This document shows, in pieces, positions 21,790-33,641 of a stretch of 64,000 bases of DNA (positions are counted from its first letter, which is position 1; each line of letters begins with the position of its first letter). Position numbers and translations under genes: made by a program. Under the pieces are notes generated by a model. That model was not told where the DNA came from. It was given only the letters and a program-made list of their open reading frames with translations, and searched no databases. This DNA is from Nyssa sinensis (lineage: Eukaryota > Streptophyta > Magnoliopsida > Cornales > Nyssaceae), in assembly GCA_008638375.1 (NCBI GenBank), contig CM018041.1, positions 1,798,001-1,862,000 on the forward strand, given 5' to 3'.

Positions 21790-23221
21790 TGCTGATCGGA
21801 GTAGAGCTGCTTCTTTTTCAACAGAAAAAAACAGAACTGCCTCAAAGAGATATATATATATATATACACACACATCCTTTAGATATAGTGAGAGAAGGAG
21901 AAAGAAAAGAAGAGAGTAAAGCAAAGGAATACGGGATGTCTTCGTGGTGAAGGCAAGTAAAGAATAATGATGACGTCAAAAAACCCACGTACCATCAACG
22001 GTGGACTCCTAAATATAAATTGATTTTTTAATTGAAAAAGTGGAGCCGAACAGCGCTGATCATTTGTCTAAATTGAGCTAATAAATAACAGTGTTGAGGG
22101 TAGGAAGAATTAAGAAAAGCTTCGACTAATTAAATTTGAAGATAAAAAAAATGTAAAACGGCACAACCGCCTTAAGTGTTAAACTCTAAAAGTTTAAACA
22201 ACAAAGAGGGTAATGATATGTCGTTTAGAGAAACCGAAAGACACGTTCGGCTGGCTTTGAGGGCCGGGACATTGGCGTAGATTTTGGAGAATAAACGAAA
22301 ACAACGTGCTTAAAGTGCGCCAACCACGTATACTTGTTGCTAATCTTTTTATCTCTTAAACTAACCTATATAATATATATATATATATATATTATTACCC
22401 ATAATAAAACAAAGTCCATTTACCCACCCGAAAAAAAAAAAAAGTAATCATTTAACTAATATCAAACAAACTAGGCCTAGCTGAGCTGGCCTTTTATTAC
22501 AAGAGTCGAAGATCCAGCCAAAGGATGGATTGCGCCCATCCGAACCTTCCTTGACATGGGCCCATTCAATGGTGGGCTTCGGCTTGGATTCTACGGGTCA
22601 CTAAAATAGGTGCAACTACCGCTTGGGTTAATCCGATCAAGATAAGTTGACACTTTAAAATTTTAATTTCAATCGAACTTAAATTTAATATTAATATTTT
22701 TATATTTTATATTTTAATTATTTATCATTAAATTAATAAAAATTCTTAACAAAAATTATTTTTTAAGTTTTTTTAATTTTAAAAATTTATTAATCTTTAA
22801 CATTATTTTTAAAAATTAAATTATATTAAATGAATTATTTTAACAAATTTTAATTTCTTTTAAAATGAAAAATGAAAAAAAACTTATTATATAATTAAAA
22901 TATAAATAATTAAATTTAAGTTGAATTTGAATTAAACTTAATAATAATAATAAATTAAAATTCAGATTGGGCACAACTTGGCCTGCTTGGATTGTTTGGA
23001 TTGAGATTGAATTACTTTAGTTTAAATTTGAATATGACATCCCGTATAGAGAATTGCGCCCTGCTAAACTATGTCCTATGCAGGCATATACACTATTATT
23101 CAAGGAGTCAAAACAATTGAAATAAAAGCAAGGAGATAAGAATAAAGAATTTCGGATTGATTGTATAAGTTATAACAATAACATGATCTAACAACGCATG
23201 ATTTTGAATCGAATCTATGAT
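21790..23221. other. AT-rich intergenic stretch with microsatellites
   Basis: Short (AT)n runs at about 21851-21865 and 22371-22393. The stretch 22640-22950 is almost pure A/T. No ORF with recognisable similarity. Confidence 0.6.
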
Positions 23222-23494
23222 TCAATATGGCACTATGGTTTCAAAACAGTTGACGCCGTCCAACTCCGGTGCGAACCTCGCTCTCCTCTGTTGCTTCTGC
23301 TGATGATTTGGCTTGTTAATGTTAGACGGCAACGAATTCCCTTCGTTATCCTTCTTCGTTGATGATAAAGCTCCTTTGCTTTCCACTGCAGGCACGTTCT
23401 TTTCTAATTTAGTGGGAGCCCAAAAAGGCCTGACCTTCTGACCGAACGTTTCGGCGAAGAGGACATCGAAGGAGCTAAAAATCGAGCTCGACAT
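23222..23494 (-). CDS. Small plant protein with C-terminal FAPELDGVNCFET motif (CFET gene 2)
   Basis: Single-exon frame of 90 residues starting MSSSIFSSFDVLFAETFGQK. It has a polar Lys/Ser/Gln-rich middle, a basic QQKQQRRAR patch at about 66-74 and the end RFAPELDGVNCFETIVPY. No signal peptide or membrane segment. A minus-strand TATAAA at 23627-23622 lies about 130 bp upstream, and the leader contains a (CT)n tract, so this looks like a real short transcription unit. The same frame and ending recur in the gene at 25352-25605 (SIFxSF start, PFW/LFW-x-PT, basic patch, FAPELDG end), so the two are paralogues. I recall plant proteins with this ending but no established function. Confidence 0.8.
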   Translation of the reverse strand: MSSSIFSSFDVLFAETFGQKVRPFWAPTKLEKNVPAVESKGALSSTKKDNEGNSLPSNINKPNHQQKQQRRARFAPELDGVNCFETIVPY

Positions 23495-23561
23495 GATTAT
23501 GATGAGATTTTATGTCTTTAAACGAAGGAAAGAACACTTGATGAAATTGTAGTTCTTGTTG

Positions 23562-23587
23562 AGAGAGAGAGAGAGAGAGAGAGAGAA
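23562..23587. repeat. (GA)n microsatellite in the leader of CFET gene 2
   Basis: Uninterrupted GA run between the TATA-like box and the start codon. It is (TC)n on the transcribed strand, a common feature of plant core promoters and leaders. Confidence 0.85.
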
Positions 23588-23621
23588 TTGGTTTGGAGTT
23601 GCTGGGAGGAACTAGGAAGGG

Positions 23622-23627
23622 TTTATA
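23622..23627 (-). promoter_or_regulatory. TATA box of CFET gene 2
   Basis: TTTATA on plus is TATAAA on minus, about 130 bp upstream of the start codon. A TATATAA at 25736-25730 sits at the same distance from its paralogue. Confidence 0.55.
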
Positions 23628-25351
23628 AAGGGTCTAAAACGAAAGATTGGTGGAAATTTCTGGAAAGAAGGTGGGAGGGTAGGTCTAGAATTGGGTCAGG
23701 ACGACTTTGGGTGACCAAGAATGCTTTGGATTTCCTTATTCTGCTGTTTGACGTGTTTGCGAAGAAGAGTAAGAGACTACAATTCCATGGTGCGTGTCCT
23801 AGTCTCTTCTGGACGGCGCTGGAAACTATCAAAAGATGGCTACGTGGCTTGTCTCTATTTGTTGGATGATGAGTACGTGTCTTCCACGTTACTGAGAGAA
23901 GGTTCCTCAGCATAACCGTATTCCCCTTGACTGTGTCCCACGTAGGCACTCTATGTGGACGGAGTCAAATTTCTTAGAAGTGGGGAGGAATGAAAAGTCA
24001 GAGGAAAAAGGATGTTTCTTGGAGTGGACATTATGTGGTGCTGAGTTTGCCAACAAACTAATGTTCAACAAACTGAAAAACAAGTCGGCCGTCAATTTTA
24101 AGGTCGATGCTTCGGCGTGACATTAGTATTTCACTTCCTTATATTTATCAATTGTTAATTCATTATAGTTTTAATTATTGCTCTATAAATTGAAACAAAT
24201 ATATAATTAATTTATAATAATAAAAAAAATTGAAAAAAATTCCTAATTTTTTTCATGTCTAACTTTGTGAGTGTTAAAGAGAGGTAAAACTGTTTAAAAT
24301 ATGGCACATAGTTGGGATTACTTATAAACATAAGTTTAACATTTTAAATTCACATAATTCCTAGAAATTGAACTGGTTAATGATCTTAGAATTTAAAAAA
24401 TGCCACTAATTTGGAGAAATAGAGTAGCTAGGCACCATTTTTTTTTCCTCTCTTGTTTGTAATTTTGATAGTAATTTTTGTGTCCACCAACTCAAAAGGG
24501 TAAAACATTCAAGCTCTCCCTATTAATAAACAAAATAATACCTCATTATTCATTTGAGAGTGTGGTCGGACGATAGAAATTTTGGGAAGTAAAATTCAAA
24601 GTGTTTTGAGTTTGAGTCCTTTCTACACTGATCGTTGACAACTAAAACTTAAATGATAGGTAACTATTACAAAGATGAGAACTTAGTCTGATGCGCGTAA
24701 ACTGATTCAAGATACCCAATTCATCTTTAAAAAAATATATAATATCTTATTGAGTTGAAATATATAAATATATAGTTGTAAAAACCATTAGCACAGCTAT
24801 TTAACAACACGACTTATCCTTTTGTTCTAGGCTCGTAATTTAATAAAACTCTTCCATTAATGAGATTTATATCATCTAAGTGATGTTAACTTTTTATGCA
24901 CAAAGATTGATTGTAGAAGCAATATTGCAACCGTGTAAGAGTTTTGCATTAGTTAAAAAATAAAAAATTATGAACAAATAGAATCCATCTTACAAAATCT
25001 TCATCCAGAAGAATACAATGTAATTTTAGAGGTATTAATGCTTTATTTTTTGAAGTGAAATTTATATATACCTTTTGTATTTGTCTGAAATTTATAAATA
25101 CAAATTCTGTATGGAACTAACCTCACGTATTGGTTTAAATATGTTTTCTTAAAAAAATAATAATAATTCAAAATTCCATCAACATTTTTTTACCGGAATT
25201 CTCAACCTAATTTTGCTCAGACAAAAGAAATACTAAATATTCCGATGAGAACGGGATTAATAAAAGACTATCAATTGATTGTATAAAGTGATTCGGAATC
25301 TACAACACATTAGTAATTTTTCTCCAAAAAAAAAAAATTATAATCTACAAT

Positions 25352-25605
25352 TTAGTACGGAATGATGGTTTCAAAACAGTGCAGGCCATCCAACTCCGGT
25401 GCAAACCTTGGCCGCCTCTGATGTTGTCGCTTGTTAACCTGCGACGCAGGTGATAATGAATTATCTTCTTTGTCTTCTGTAGATCCTCAATTGACGACGA
25501 AGTCCCTTTGCTATTCACTATTGACGCAGTCTTTTCTACTTTAGCAGTGGGAGTCCAAAAAAGGGCAACCTTCTGACTGAACGAATTGAAAATCGACATC
25601 AACAT
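25352..25605 (-). pseudogene. Frameshifted paralogue with FAPELDGLHCFET ending (CFET gene 3)
   Basis: The frame from 25605 reads MLMSIFNSFSQKVALFWTPT and continues to GTSSSIEDL. It then leaves the family pattern. A different frame resumes at about 25485 as STEDKEDNSLSPASQVNK, then RRPRFAPELDGLHCFETIIP and stop TAA at 25352. The two frames are related by one missing base (or two extra) between about 25480 and 25495. Read through, it would be about 84 residues and parallel gene 2 end to end. A minus-strand TATATAA at 25736-25730 lies about 125 bp upstream. It is either a damaged gene or an intact gene with a consensus error. Without the shift correction the last third is a meaningless tail. Confidence 0.72.
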
Positions 25606-26991
25606 GATTATGCTCTCTTATATTTGTCTGATCAACAACGTTGATGAGATCAGGTTTGAACAAAGTGTTATTGTGTATGAATTTGTTTTGCAGCTCTACA
25701 AGAAGTTAGAGGATGAGGAGTCGGTGAACTTATATATGGTAGCGAATTGGAGAGAATTAACTGGAGAGGTTGATGGAAATTTCCAGAGAGACAGATAATG
25801 CTTTGACGGAGCTGCGTTGCTTGACTCGTACGCGTAGAAGCGTGGAAGTCCATAGTGCGTGCTGCCGTCTTTCGTAGCCGAAGCTGGAAGAATGTTGTCC
25901 GAAACGCATGAAGGATGATTGCGTCTAGTCAACTATCTGGTTGGATTGGAGTGGAGTCCACGTCAACCAACTCAAGGCCTTGTAAGTGATGGGATAGCTC
26001 AACTAGTCATCGGCCCATCAGAATATATTAGGGATATGGTGAATTGGTGATAACTGATCCGTCAATAATCCCGTTGAATTAGAACGAGCCTAGTTTAATT
26101 GTAGTTGGTCTTCAAAGAGATGGGGAATATGGGCCGGACTCAAAAATTTAGGGCCAGTGTTTAACTCAAAGTCCAGGTAGAGGGAATGGACCCGATCGAC
26201 ATCTGGGCTTAAAGTGATCTTTTTGAACTTCTAGAATGGGTGAGGCCCAACTTTCTCCGAGCAAGAATGGAATGGGGAAAGAGAAAAGGCTTAAACCTTG
26301 GCCCACGATTATACTCCAAAAAGTCGGTCCACATTCGGAACACTCAGATCCATTTTTATCTTTTAATTACATACAATTTCAAATAAGATTTTATAATTTT
26401 AAATTTAAAAATTAAGTCATGTATAAGAATGACAATCCAATGGTTTTGGGGTATGGGATTCATTTTACAATCCTGTCTTACAAAGAAAGTCTTTCTCTAA
26501 ATCCGTTTTAAACTTTGTCATAGGCAGAGGCGTGAATGAATCTTTATTTATTTTTAAATTTTTATTTATTTATTAAATTAATTATAACTAATACATTTTA
26601 AACAAAATAATACATCTATAAAATAAAAAATAAAAAATATTATTTTTTTTTAAAACATATAACTTTATCAAATTTATATAAATATTTAATAAATAACTAA
26701 ACAATATCATTATAACCATTAATTATATAACATAAAAACTCTTATTATTTTATTCTATATACCATGCCACAGTGTGTAGCTTTCGTTAACCATTAGGGAT
26801 AACTGGGATATAAGTTTCAATTGAGCTAATGAATTGAAGTATTATTATAAATTAAGAAACTTGATTATTTAAATTTAAATTATAATATATTACTTAAAAT
26901 TTATATGAAATTATAGAATTCTAAAATAAAAATTAATCCTAATTTATAGTTGCTGGCTTGTAACCACTGTATCAACAGCCCCACATTTTTC

Positions 26992-27215
26992 CACGTGGCA
27001 ATATTGGTACCGCTAATCAAATTCTTTTACCGTCGTTTTGTGCTCCATATGAAAAATCTTCACGTGCGGTTTACTTAACCCAATGACTTTCCCGCATATT
27101 CCCCTATTGCTCCTTAGGGCCCCACCCCTCGTCATTCTACGGCCGTTAATTTAAAATCTGGAGATTAGAGGCCCTCCTCAAAAGTACGTAAGAGTCATAC
27201 ACCTACGCCACGTGG
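26992..27215. promoter_or_regulatory. Three G-box cores in the GBSSI promoter
   Basis: CACGTG occurs at 26992-26997, 27061-27066 and 27210-27215, two of them in CCACGTGG or a close form. Spacing is 69 and 149 bp. G-boxes bind bZIP/bHLH factors. GBSSI in Arabidopsis is clock-controlled, which is compatible but not shown here. Confidence 0.55.
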
Positions 27216-27232
27216 AAAACCCAGTCCCCAAT

Positions 27233-27237
27233 ATAAC
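27233..27237 (+). promoter_or_regulatory. Possible TATA box of GBSSI
   Basis: AATATAACC about 20 bp after the last G-box core and about 430 bp upstream of the start codon. It would leave a leader of roughly 400 bp including a presumed intron. Confidence 0.35.
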
Positions 27238-27664
27238 CCCTAGAAAATAGTATACGCACTCCACCTCTCCGTCGTTCAGAATTACAAGTGCAGCCGAAGA
27301 TCAACAACACACAGACAGGAATTTGAAAGATAGAAAGGGGAAGATCAACGGATACTTTTTCCATTTAACCATTAATTGTCCAGTATTTATTTCTCTTGTA
27401 ATTTAGTTTTCCATATGGCTAGCTAGACCAGTGTAGAATTCTGGTCACAAAGGACCGGAATCCTATTTGAATACTTCTTCGGTATTGTGAGTATTAACTC
27501 TTAATTCAATTAACTTGAATTCGATTTTTTTCTACTTGTAACACGCACACAAGTGGTGTTTGAATTTCCTTCCCAATTGTTGTATAAGGAAAGTTATTAG
27601 ATTTATCAATATTACGAACGTTTGTCATGTTATTTTTGACATTAGGGTCCAGAATTTGAACGAA

Positions 27665-30600
27665 ATGGCAACTGTGACCACTTCGCACCTCGTGTCAAGA
27701 AGCTCTCGTGTCAACTCTAGAGGAATTGGCTCGGATTCTAAAGTAGCATCGGCACAAAATGGGATGAGGAACAAAACAATGACTCACTCTGGACTTAGAT
27801 CTCTAAACAAATTGGATATGCCACTGTTGAGAACCAATGCCAAATCTGCTGTTGGACAGTTGAGGAAAAAAGGGCTCAAAACTGAAAATGAGAGGCCATG
27901 GGGGGTCATCAAATGCTCAAGTGGGATGAACTTGGTCTTTGTTGGAGCAGAGGTTGGTCCGTGGAGCAAAACTGGTGGACTTGGTGATGTTCTTGGAGGA
28001 CTGCCACCAGCCATGGCTGTAAGCATGCATCTCTCTTGTTTTGCTTTTCATTTGATCCGCCAATATATATATATATATATATATAATTATCATCATTCAT
28101 GAATTTCAATTATATCTCAACAAAAAAAAAATGGCGAGACAAGATTTATAAGTCAATTCCCAAATAATTGGGAATAAAAGTTTTGTTGAGTTCAGTTGAG
28201 AATTCAAGAATTTCAATGTATTCTTCTTCTCCAGGCAAATGGGCACCGGGTTATGACAGTTTCACCAAGATATGATCAGTATAAGGATGCCTGGGATACA
28301 GATGTGTTAGTGGAGGTAAACCCTACAGCTTGCTTCAATTTTTTCAGAGAGAAATTTTCCTTTTCCTTGCCATTTTCCGCTCTATTTTTCCTAAGCATTA
28401 GTACCTTCTAAATACACAGATAAAAGTTGGGGATAGAATTGAAGCTGCCCGCTTATTCCACTGCTACAAGCGAGGAGTTGATCGTGTTTTTGTGGATCAC
28501 CCATTGTTCCTTGAGAAGGTACAAATTCTGCATCCATCAAAATATTTTGAATTTCATTTGCAGTGGTACTGCTAAGAACAGCTAGAACTTACTTTTGATT
28601 TACCTTGTCTGTAAAGGTATGGGGAAAAACTGGATCCAAAATCTACGGTCCCAATGCCGGAGATGATTACAAAGACAACCAACTTCGGTTCAGCTTGTTA
28701 TGCCAGGTGAGAATTTGACTCTTATCTCTATACATAGTTGAATTATACCATCAGTCCTCTAATCTTCTCACTGGTTGAAGCTAAAAATTGATTGGTTTTC
28801 TGTAACTGATCTTGTCTTGTGTTTACAGGCAGCTCTGGAAGCACCAAGGGCTCTGAATCTGGACAGCAGTAAATACTTCTCTTGACAATATGTTGTGTCC
28901 ACTATTCTTTAATACCTGAAATCAATACTTTAACACACTTCTGTCAAGAAATTCCTCCATAAAAATCTAGTACTTAATGCAGGGGAGGATGTTGTTTTTA
29001 TCGCCAATGATTGGCACACCGCTCTTCTTCCCTGCTACCTCAAGAGCATGTACAAACCTAGGGGGATTTACCGAACTGCGAAGGTAGGCTTCATTTGATT
29101 CTGTAAGGACTAGTTTCATATGGAATTCTACCTAACTGCCAAGTCGTAGATGAGCTGATTTTAAGCCGGATAATATTTACAGGTGGTTTTCTGCATTCAC
29201 AACATTGCCTACCAAGGCAGGTTTGCCTTCTCGGATTTTTCACTTCTAAATCTGCCACAACAGTTCAGGGGATCTTTTGATTTTCTTGACGGGTATGAGT
29301 TTCTTGTTTTCTCCAAAAGCCAAGATTCGGATTTCATTATATTTGTGCCAACTTCGGTTATCGTTTGGTTTTGCAGCTATGAGAAACCTGTGAAGGGAAG
29401 GAAAATTAACTGGATGAAGGCTGGAATTTTAGAATCTGACAGGGTCGTGACTGTGAGCCCTTACTATGCTGAAGAACTTGTTTCGGGAATAGAAAAAGGT
29501 GTGGAATTGGATGATGTTATTCGCATGACCGGTATTACTGGTATAGTGAATGGTATGGATGTACAAGAATGGAACCCATCCACAGACAAATTCATTGATG
29601 TCAAATACGATGCTACGACTGTAAGTGTCTTTTGAGGATGTGTTTACGTCTTTATTACATTATCAAGACATTAATACTGATGATAATGAATCAATTGCCA
29701 TTTTTCAGGTGATGTCGGCAAAGCTTCTTTTGAAGGAAGCCCTGCAGGCAGCAGTTGGGTTGCCCGTTGATAGAAATATTCCGGTAATAGGCTTCATTGG
29801 TAGGCTTGAGGAGCAGAAAGGTTCAGATATTCTTGTCGAAGCCATTTCACAATTCATTGGAGAGAATGTTCAGATAATTGTACTCGTAAGAATCAAACTA
29901 GGAAACAGTCCTTTTCCCAATGTAGAAATGGGTTTTGACTGAGTGATGCTTTCTGGTTTTGTTTCAGGGGACTGGCAAGAAGCATATGGAGAAACAGATT
30001 GCAATGCTGGAGGTTTTGTATCCTGATAAGGCAAGGGGAGTGGCGAAATTCAATGTCCCCCTTGCCCATATGATAATAGCCGGAGCTGATTTTATGTTGA
30101 TCCCAAGTAGATTTGAGCCTTGTGGCCTTGTTCAGTTGCACGCTATGCGATATGGAACGGTAACGTTATGTCCCTCCCCAAATTTCTCTCCTCTGTCGGA
30201 CTCACGTATCCTGATCTACCAGACCTGAACTGGATCTATATATTTTGCATCTAATCAACTATGGTCCTTGATCCAAAATATGTGTGAAATGAAGCTAAGT
30301 CGGAAAAATTTACATCAACTTCTGATCAACTCTCATCTAATCAAAGGGACGGATTTTTGATACAGGTGCCAATTGTTGCCTCAACTGGAGGACTAGTTGA
30401 CACCGTGAAAGAAGGTTTTACCGGATTCCAGATAGGTCCTTTCAGCGTTGAGGTAAAGAACTATACCCAGCCCGCATAACATTCTGATCAAGCTAAACTT
30501 GTTTCTTGTAAACTTGTCAGTGCGATGCTATTGATGCTGCTGACGTGAAAGCACTGGCAACAGCAGTGAAAAGAGCACTGGCAACTTACGACACTGGTGC

Positions 30601-30855
30601 TTTGGCAGAGATGATTCAGAATTGCATGGCTCAAGATCTCTCATGGAAGGTGAGTCAAACAGAACATGGCAAAGTCTTCCCAAATTTGCTCATTCTGGGA
30701 GAGTTTTTTTAACAGATTAACTTGGTGGAATGAAACAGGGACCTGCGAAGAAGTGGGAGAAGATGCTGCTGAGTCTGGGGGTTGCTGGCAGTGAACCTGG
30801 TTTTGACGGGGAGGAGATAGCACCTCTTGCTAAAGAGAATGTAGCGACTCCATGA
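27665..30855 (+). CDS. GBSS1: Granule-bound starch synthase I (GBSSI, waxy), damaged at the end of exon 5
   Basis: Thirteen exons: 27665-28018, 28235-28315, 28420-28518, 28617-28706, 28829-about 28868, 28983-29083, 29183-29292, 29377-29620, 29709-29885, 29968-30159, 30366-30452, 30521-30649, 30739-30855. [14 protein letters not shown] starts a plastid transit peptide. The ADP-glucose site [17 protein letters not shown] ends exon 1. Later landmarks are [63 protein letters not shown] and [14 protein letters not shown]; it ends ENVATP. GBSSI extends amylose from ADP-glucose inside starch granules. Exon 5 should end SSKYFSGPYG; here TGA stands at 28883-28885 and the usual donor is missing. Splicing at GTAAAT (28869) would keep the frame (S-R-E-D), giving 606 residues and losing about eight. 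Otherwise it truncates after 226. Confidence 0.93.
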
Positions 30856-33036
30856 GGCTCTGCTGTAGATTGACACCACTTTCAATGACCGACTGGCTCC
30901 ATAAAACCGTTGGTTGAGTCCAAGGTCGCTAATCTGCCCATGAACTTCTGAAAGGCCACGAGACTAGCTGATGGCTTAAGAGTTCAGTCAACTAGGGAAA
31001 AACTAATGATATATTATACCTAATGTACCAATTCCAATGATTTTTCATTGCTCATTGCAACTAAAACAAGGCATCACAAAACAATTCACCAAAGAAAACT
31101 AGCCTAACTAGCCATTAAGTGTGCTAATAGGGCACAGTTGGATCCTTATGGCATATGTCGCTTAATGCTACGCCAGAACACCTTCTACCATTTCTGTTAG
31201 CTAATATGGTGGGGACTAGGTGTAGCATCTGTTTCTTAGGGCTCTTAACCCTCCCTCATACCCAAAATAATAATAATAGTAATAATAACAGAACTTGGAA
31301 ATTAGACCAAATATTTCACAGGATGCAAGTCCAGGACTCTGCAAGTTCATTGAAAGATTTGACAGTTGAAACAACTTTGGTTATGACCAAAATACTTGAT
31401 AACTAAGCAAATAAAAGACCAGGCAAATGTTAAAGCAGAATAATCTGGACACTAGCATTTGGGGACACTTCCCACTATGGTCAGATCACATGAAAAGCTG
31501 AGTGTGTGAGAAGGATGAGGACGAGGACGAGGACGAGGAAGAGAGATTAGCATCTCCTGTCGCTGAACATGAACAAGAGATGGTGGGTCATCAAGCCCTA
31601 ATTGTCCCAATGATTCAATCTGTCAAATGGGCCTTAAAAGTCTTATTTAATATTCAGAATTTCTAATATGATTATATATATACAACACCTCCCATATATT
31701 GTTTTTCTCTGCAAATTCATCCTTAATCTATAAGTTAACCCTCATTTAATGCCATTTGACGTCAATATTGCCACCAAGCATAACTTGGAGCAGTGTCTCT
31801 TCCATCTCCCATAGAAACCCAAATGGGACAAGTTGGTAGCTGGGTGTGTATTAACAATCAAAAGAAAATTTCATATTAATAAGAAAAAATATAGTTTAAC
31901 ATAAACATAAAAAAAAAAAAGTACTGACAAGATATGTATTTGTACGTGCACATGTATTGCAATATCTAATGACATAAAATAATATATATGCACATATCCT
32001 CATGTCTAAATTTTTCAGAGTTGTGTAAGACAAGTCATCCATTTCGAGACTCAATACTATCTGTGTCCACAAATCATACTCTGGACATCATCCTAAAGAG
32101 AAAAAAAAATCTCAGTCAATTTGTATGTTCCATAACCCTGTAATTCACAACCATCCGTGACACTAAAAACCATAAAATGATCTCTATTGGATCTATAGTT
32201 CAATATAAGATGAAGCTACACGCCTAATGGGGAATATCACATAGACCTCAACAAACTTGCAATGAGGCTGTAACATCTAGATACAAGTAAACCTAGAAAA
32301 AGGAAAGAGGGAGGGGGAACGATAAATGGAAACTTGTCTGAGTCAATGCAACAGCCACCCATAACTCAACATGCAAATGAATTGACGGATCACCAATCAA
32401 CTTCTACCTATTCCCATAATAGCTAATTAAACCTACCAACGGAAACTCAGAAAGGTCCACAACACATGGAAGTGTCAAACACCAAAGGTTAATTAAAAGG
32501 CAGAGGTGTTATCCAACACTCTTAACCAATATAATCTAATCTAAGATAACTATCTAATTCCCTTAACAAATATAATCTAAGGGTAACAAAAATACCTTAT
32601 ACTTAATACCCAGCATTTGATCAAGCAAAAAAACACAAAATTCTAACTTGTTTTAAACGTAAGGCATTACAATCTAGAGCCAAATCCATCCCACAAAAAG
32701 AAAACTCAACATAATGTGACAACTATCACCAAAATTGAAGCCACTAAATCTGGTAGGAAATGCCAATATTTATAACAAACCCAACATAACAAAATCCAAA
32801 ATACTCCAGCTGATTCTAAGTTGATATTTCTAACATCACTACAATTGTAATACTCCCAACTGATTCTAAATTGATATTTTTAACACCACTACAATTATAA
32901 TGCTCCAACTGATTCTAAGCTGATATTTCTAACACCACTACAATTATAATCAGTCAAAAGTCAAAACATAGAACGAGAATTGGATGGGTTGGTTCCAATT
33001 TGAAAAAAGAAAGAACTAAACATACTGAAGCAACTC
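30856..33036. other. GBSSI 3' flank and outer part of inverted-duplication arm 1
   Basis: From about 31150 rightward the minus strand matches 36161-37225 in patches. Within it are a GAG-GAC trinucleotide-type run at about 31516-31540 and the 50 bp tandem repeat at 32801-32950. No other gene seen. Confidence 0.55.
32801..32950. repeat. Three tandem copies of a 50 bp unit
   Basis: TGATTCTAA-TTGATATTT-TAACA-CACTACAATT recurs with starts at 32811, 32861 and 32910, just downstream of RPP1 copy A. The matching position in arm 2 (about 36245) has only one partial copy, so the expansion probably followed the duplication. Confidence 0.85.
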
Positions 33037-33641
33037 CTAGTCAAACAAGGAGAATCCCATATCATCATCGCTCTCTTCCTTTGGTTCCTCCTGCAAAAAT
33101 TGTATATTGAATAACAGGATTGATAATACCAATCACCAATGTAATTAGGGATAAATAGGTGAATTTTATACCTTCTTCTCCTCGATAGCAGCGGCAGCTG
33201 GGGCAGCAGCGGCAGAACCACCACCTGAAGGAGCAGCAACGGCTGCAGCAGCACCACCTCCACCAGAGCCAACATTCATGATGAGGTCTTCAATGTTCCT
33301 CTTCTCCACCAGCTTAGCAAAAAGACTCGGCCAGTAAGATTCGACTGTCACATCCGCAGCTTTAACCAGTGTAACAATCTTCTCCGCCTGCCAACATCAT
33401 ATGCATACATTATCAATAAAAATGTGTGTGTGCATGTAAATCAGAATAAAAAAAACCAAAGCATAAAACAGAATTCAGAAATATATATGTGTGTGTGTGT
33501 GTGTGTGTGAAATCAACCAAAATACAACAAATCTATAGAGATAACGAAGGAATGAGGAGAAAAGAAGGTTACAGTGACTGCAATGCCGTCATCGTGAAGT
33601 ATCAAAGAAGCGTAGGTGCAAGCAAGTTCGCTCATCGACAT
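33037..33641 (-). CDS. RPP1: 60S acidic ribosomal protein P1, copy A
   Basis: Three exons: 33641-33573, 33387-33172, 33090-33037; 112 residues, fully open. Starts [19 protein letters not shown]. The helical dimerisation domain continues [20 protein letters not shown] to about residue 60. A Gly/Ala-rich hinge follows, and the acidic tail is [14 protein letters not shown]1 pairs with P2 on P0 to form the ribosomal stalk that recruits translation GTPases in the cytosol. The upstream region has two TGGGCY site II elements (34012-34007 and 33995-33990 on minus), typical of plant ribosomal protein genes. A head-to-head copy lies at 35583-36160. Confidence 0.95.

Larger units (their letters stand above)
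23495..25351. other. Intergenic region between CFET genes 2 and 3
   Basis: Holds the promoter of CFET gene 2 and then AT-rich sequence. Plus-strand frames at 23588-23915 overlap the promoter and have no recognisable domain. Confidence 0.5.
25606..27664. other. Upstream region of GBSSI
   Basis: Contains the promoter of CFET gene 3, an AT-rich stretch (about 26340-26960) and the GBSSI promoter from about 26980. The 5' leader from about 27265 probably carries an intron ending at the acceptor GACATTAG near 27644, as GBSS leaders often do. The donor is not clear. Confidence 0.5.

Noticed and set aside
21790..21924. Upstream extension of CFET gene 1 to a 146-codon frame
   Set aside because: The added N-terminus is encoded by microsatellite-like sequence, and that frame reads through the intron; the splice model from 21789 gives a coherent protein.
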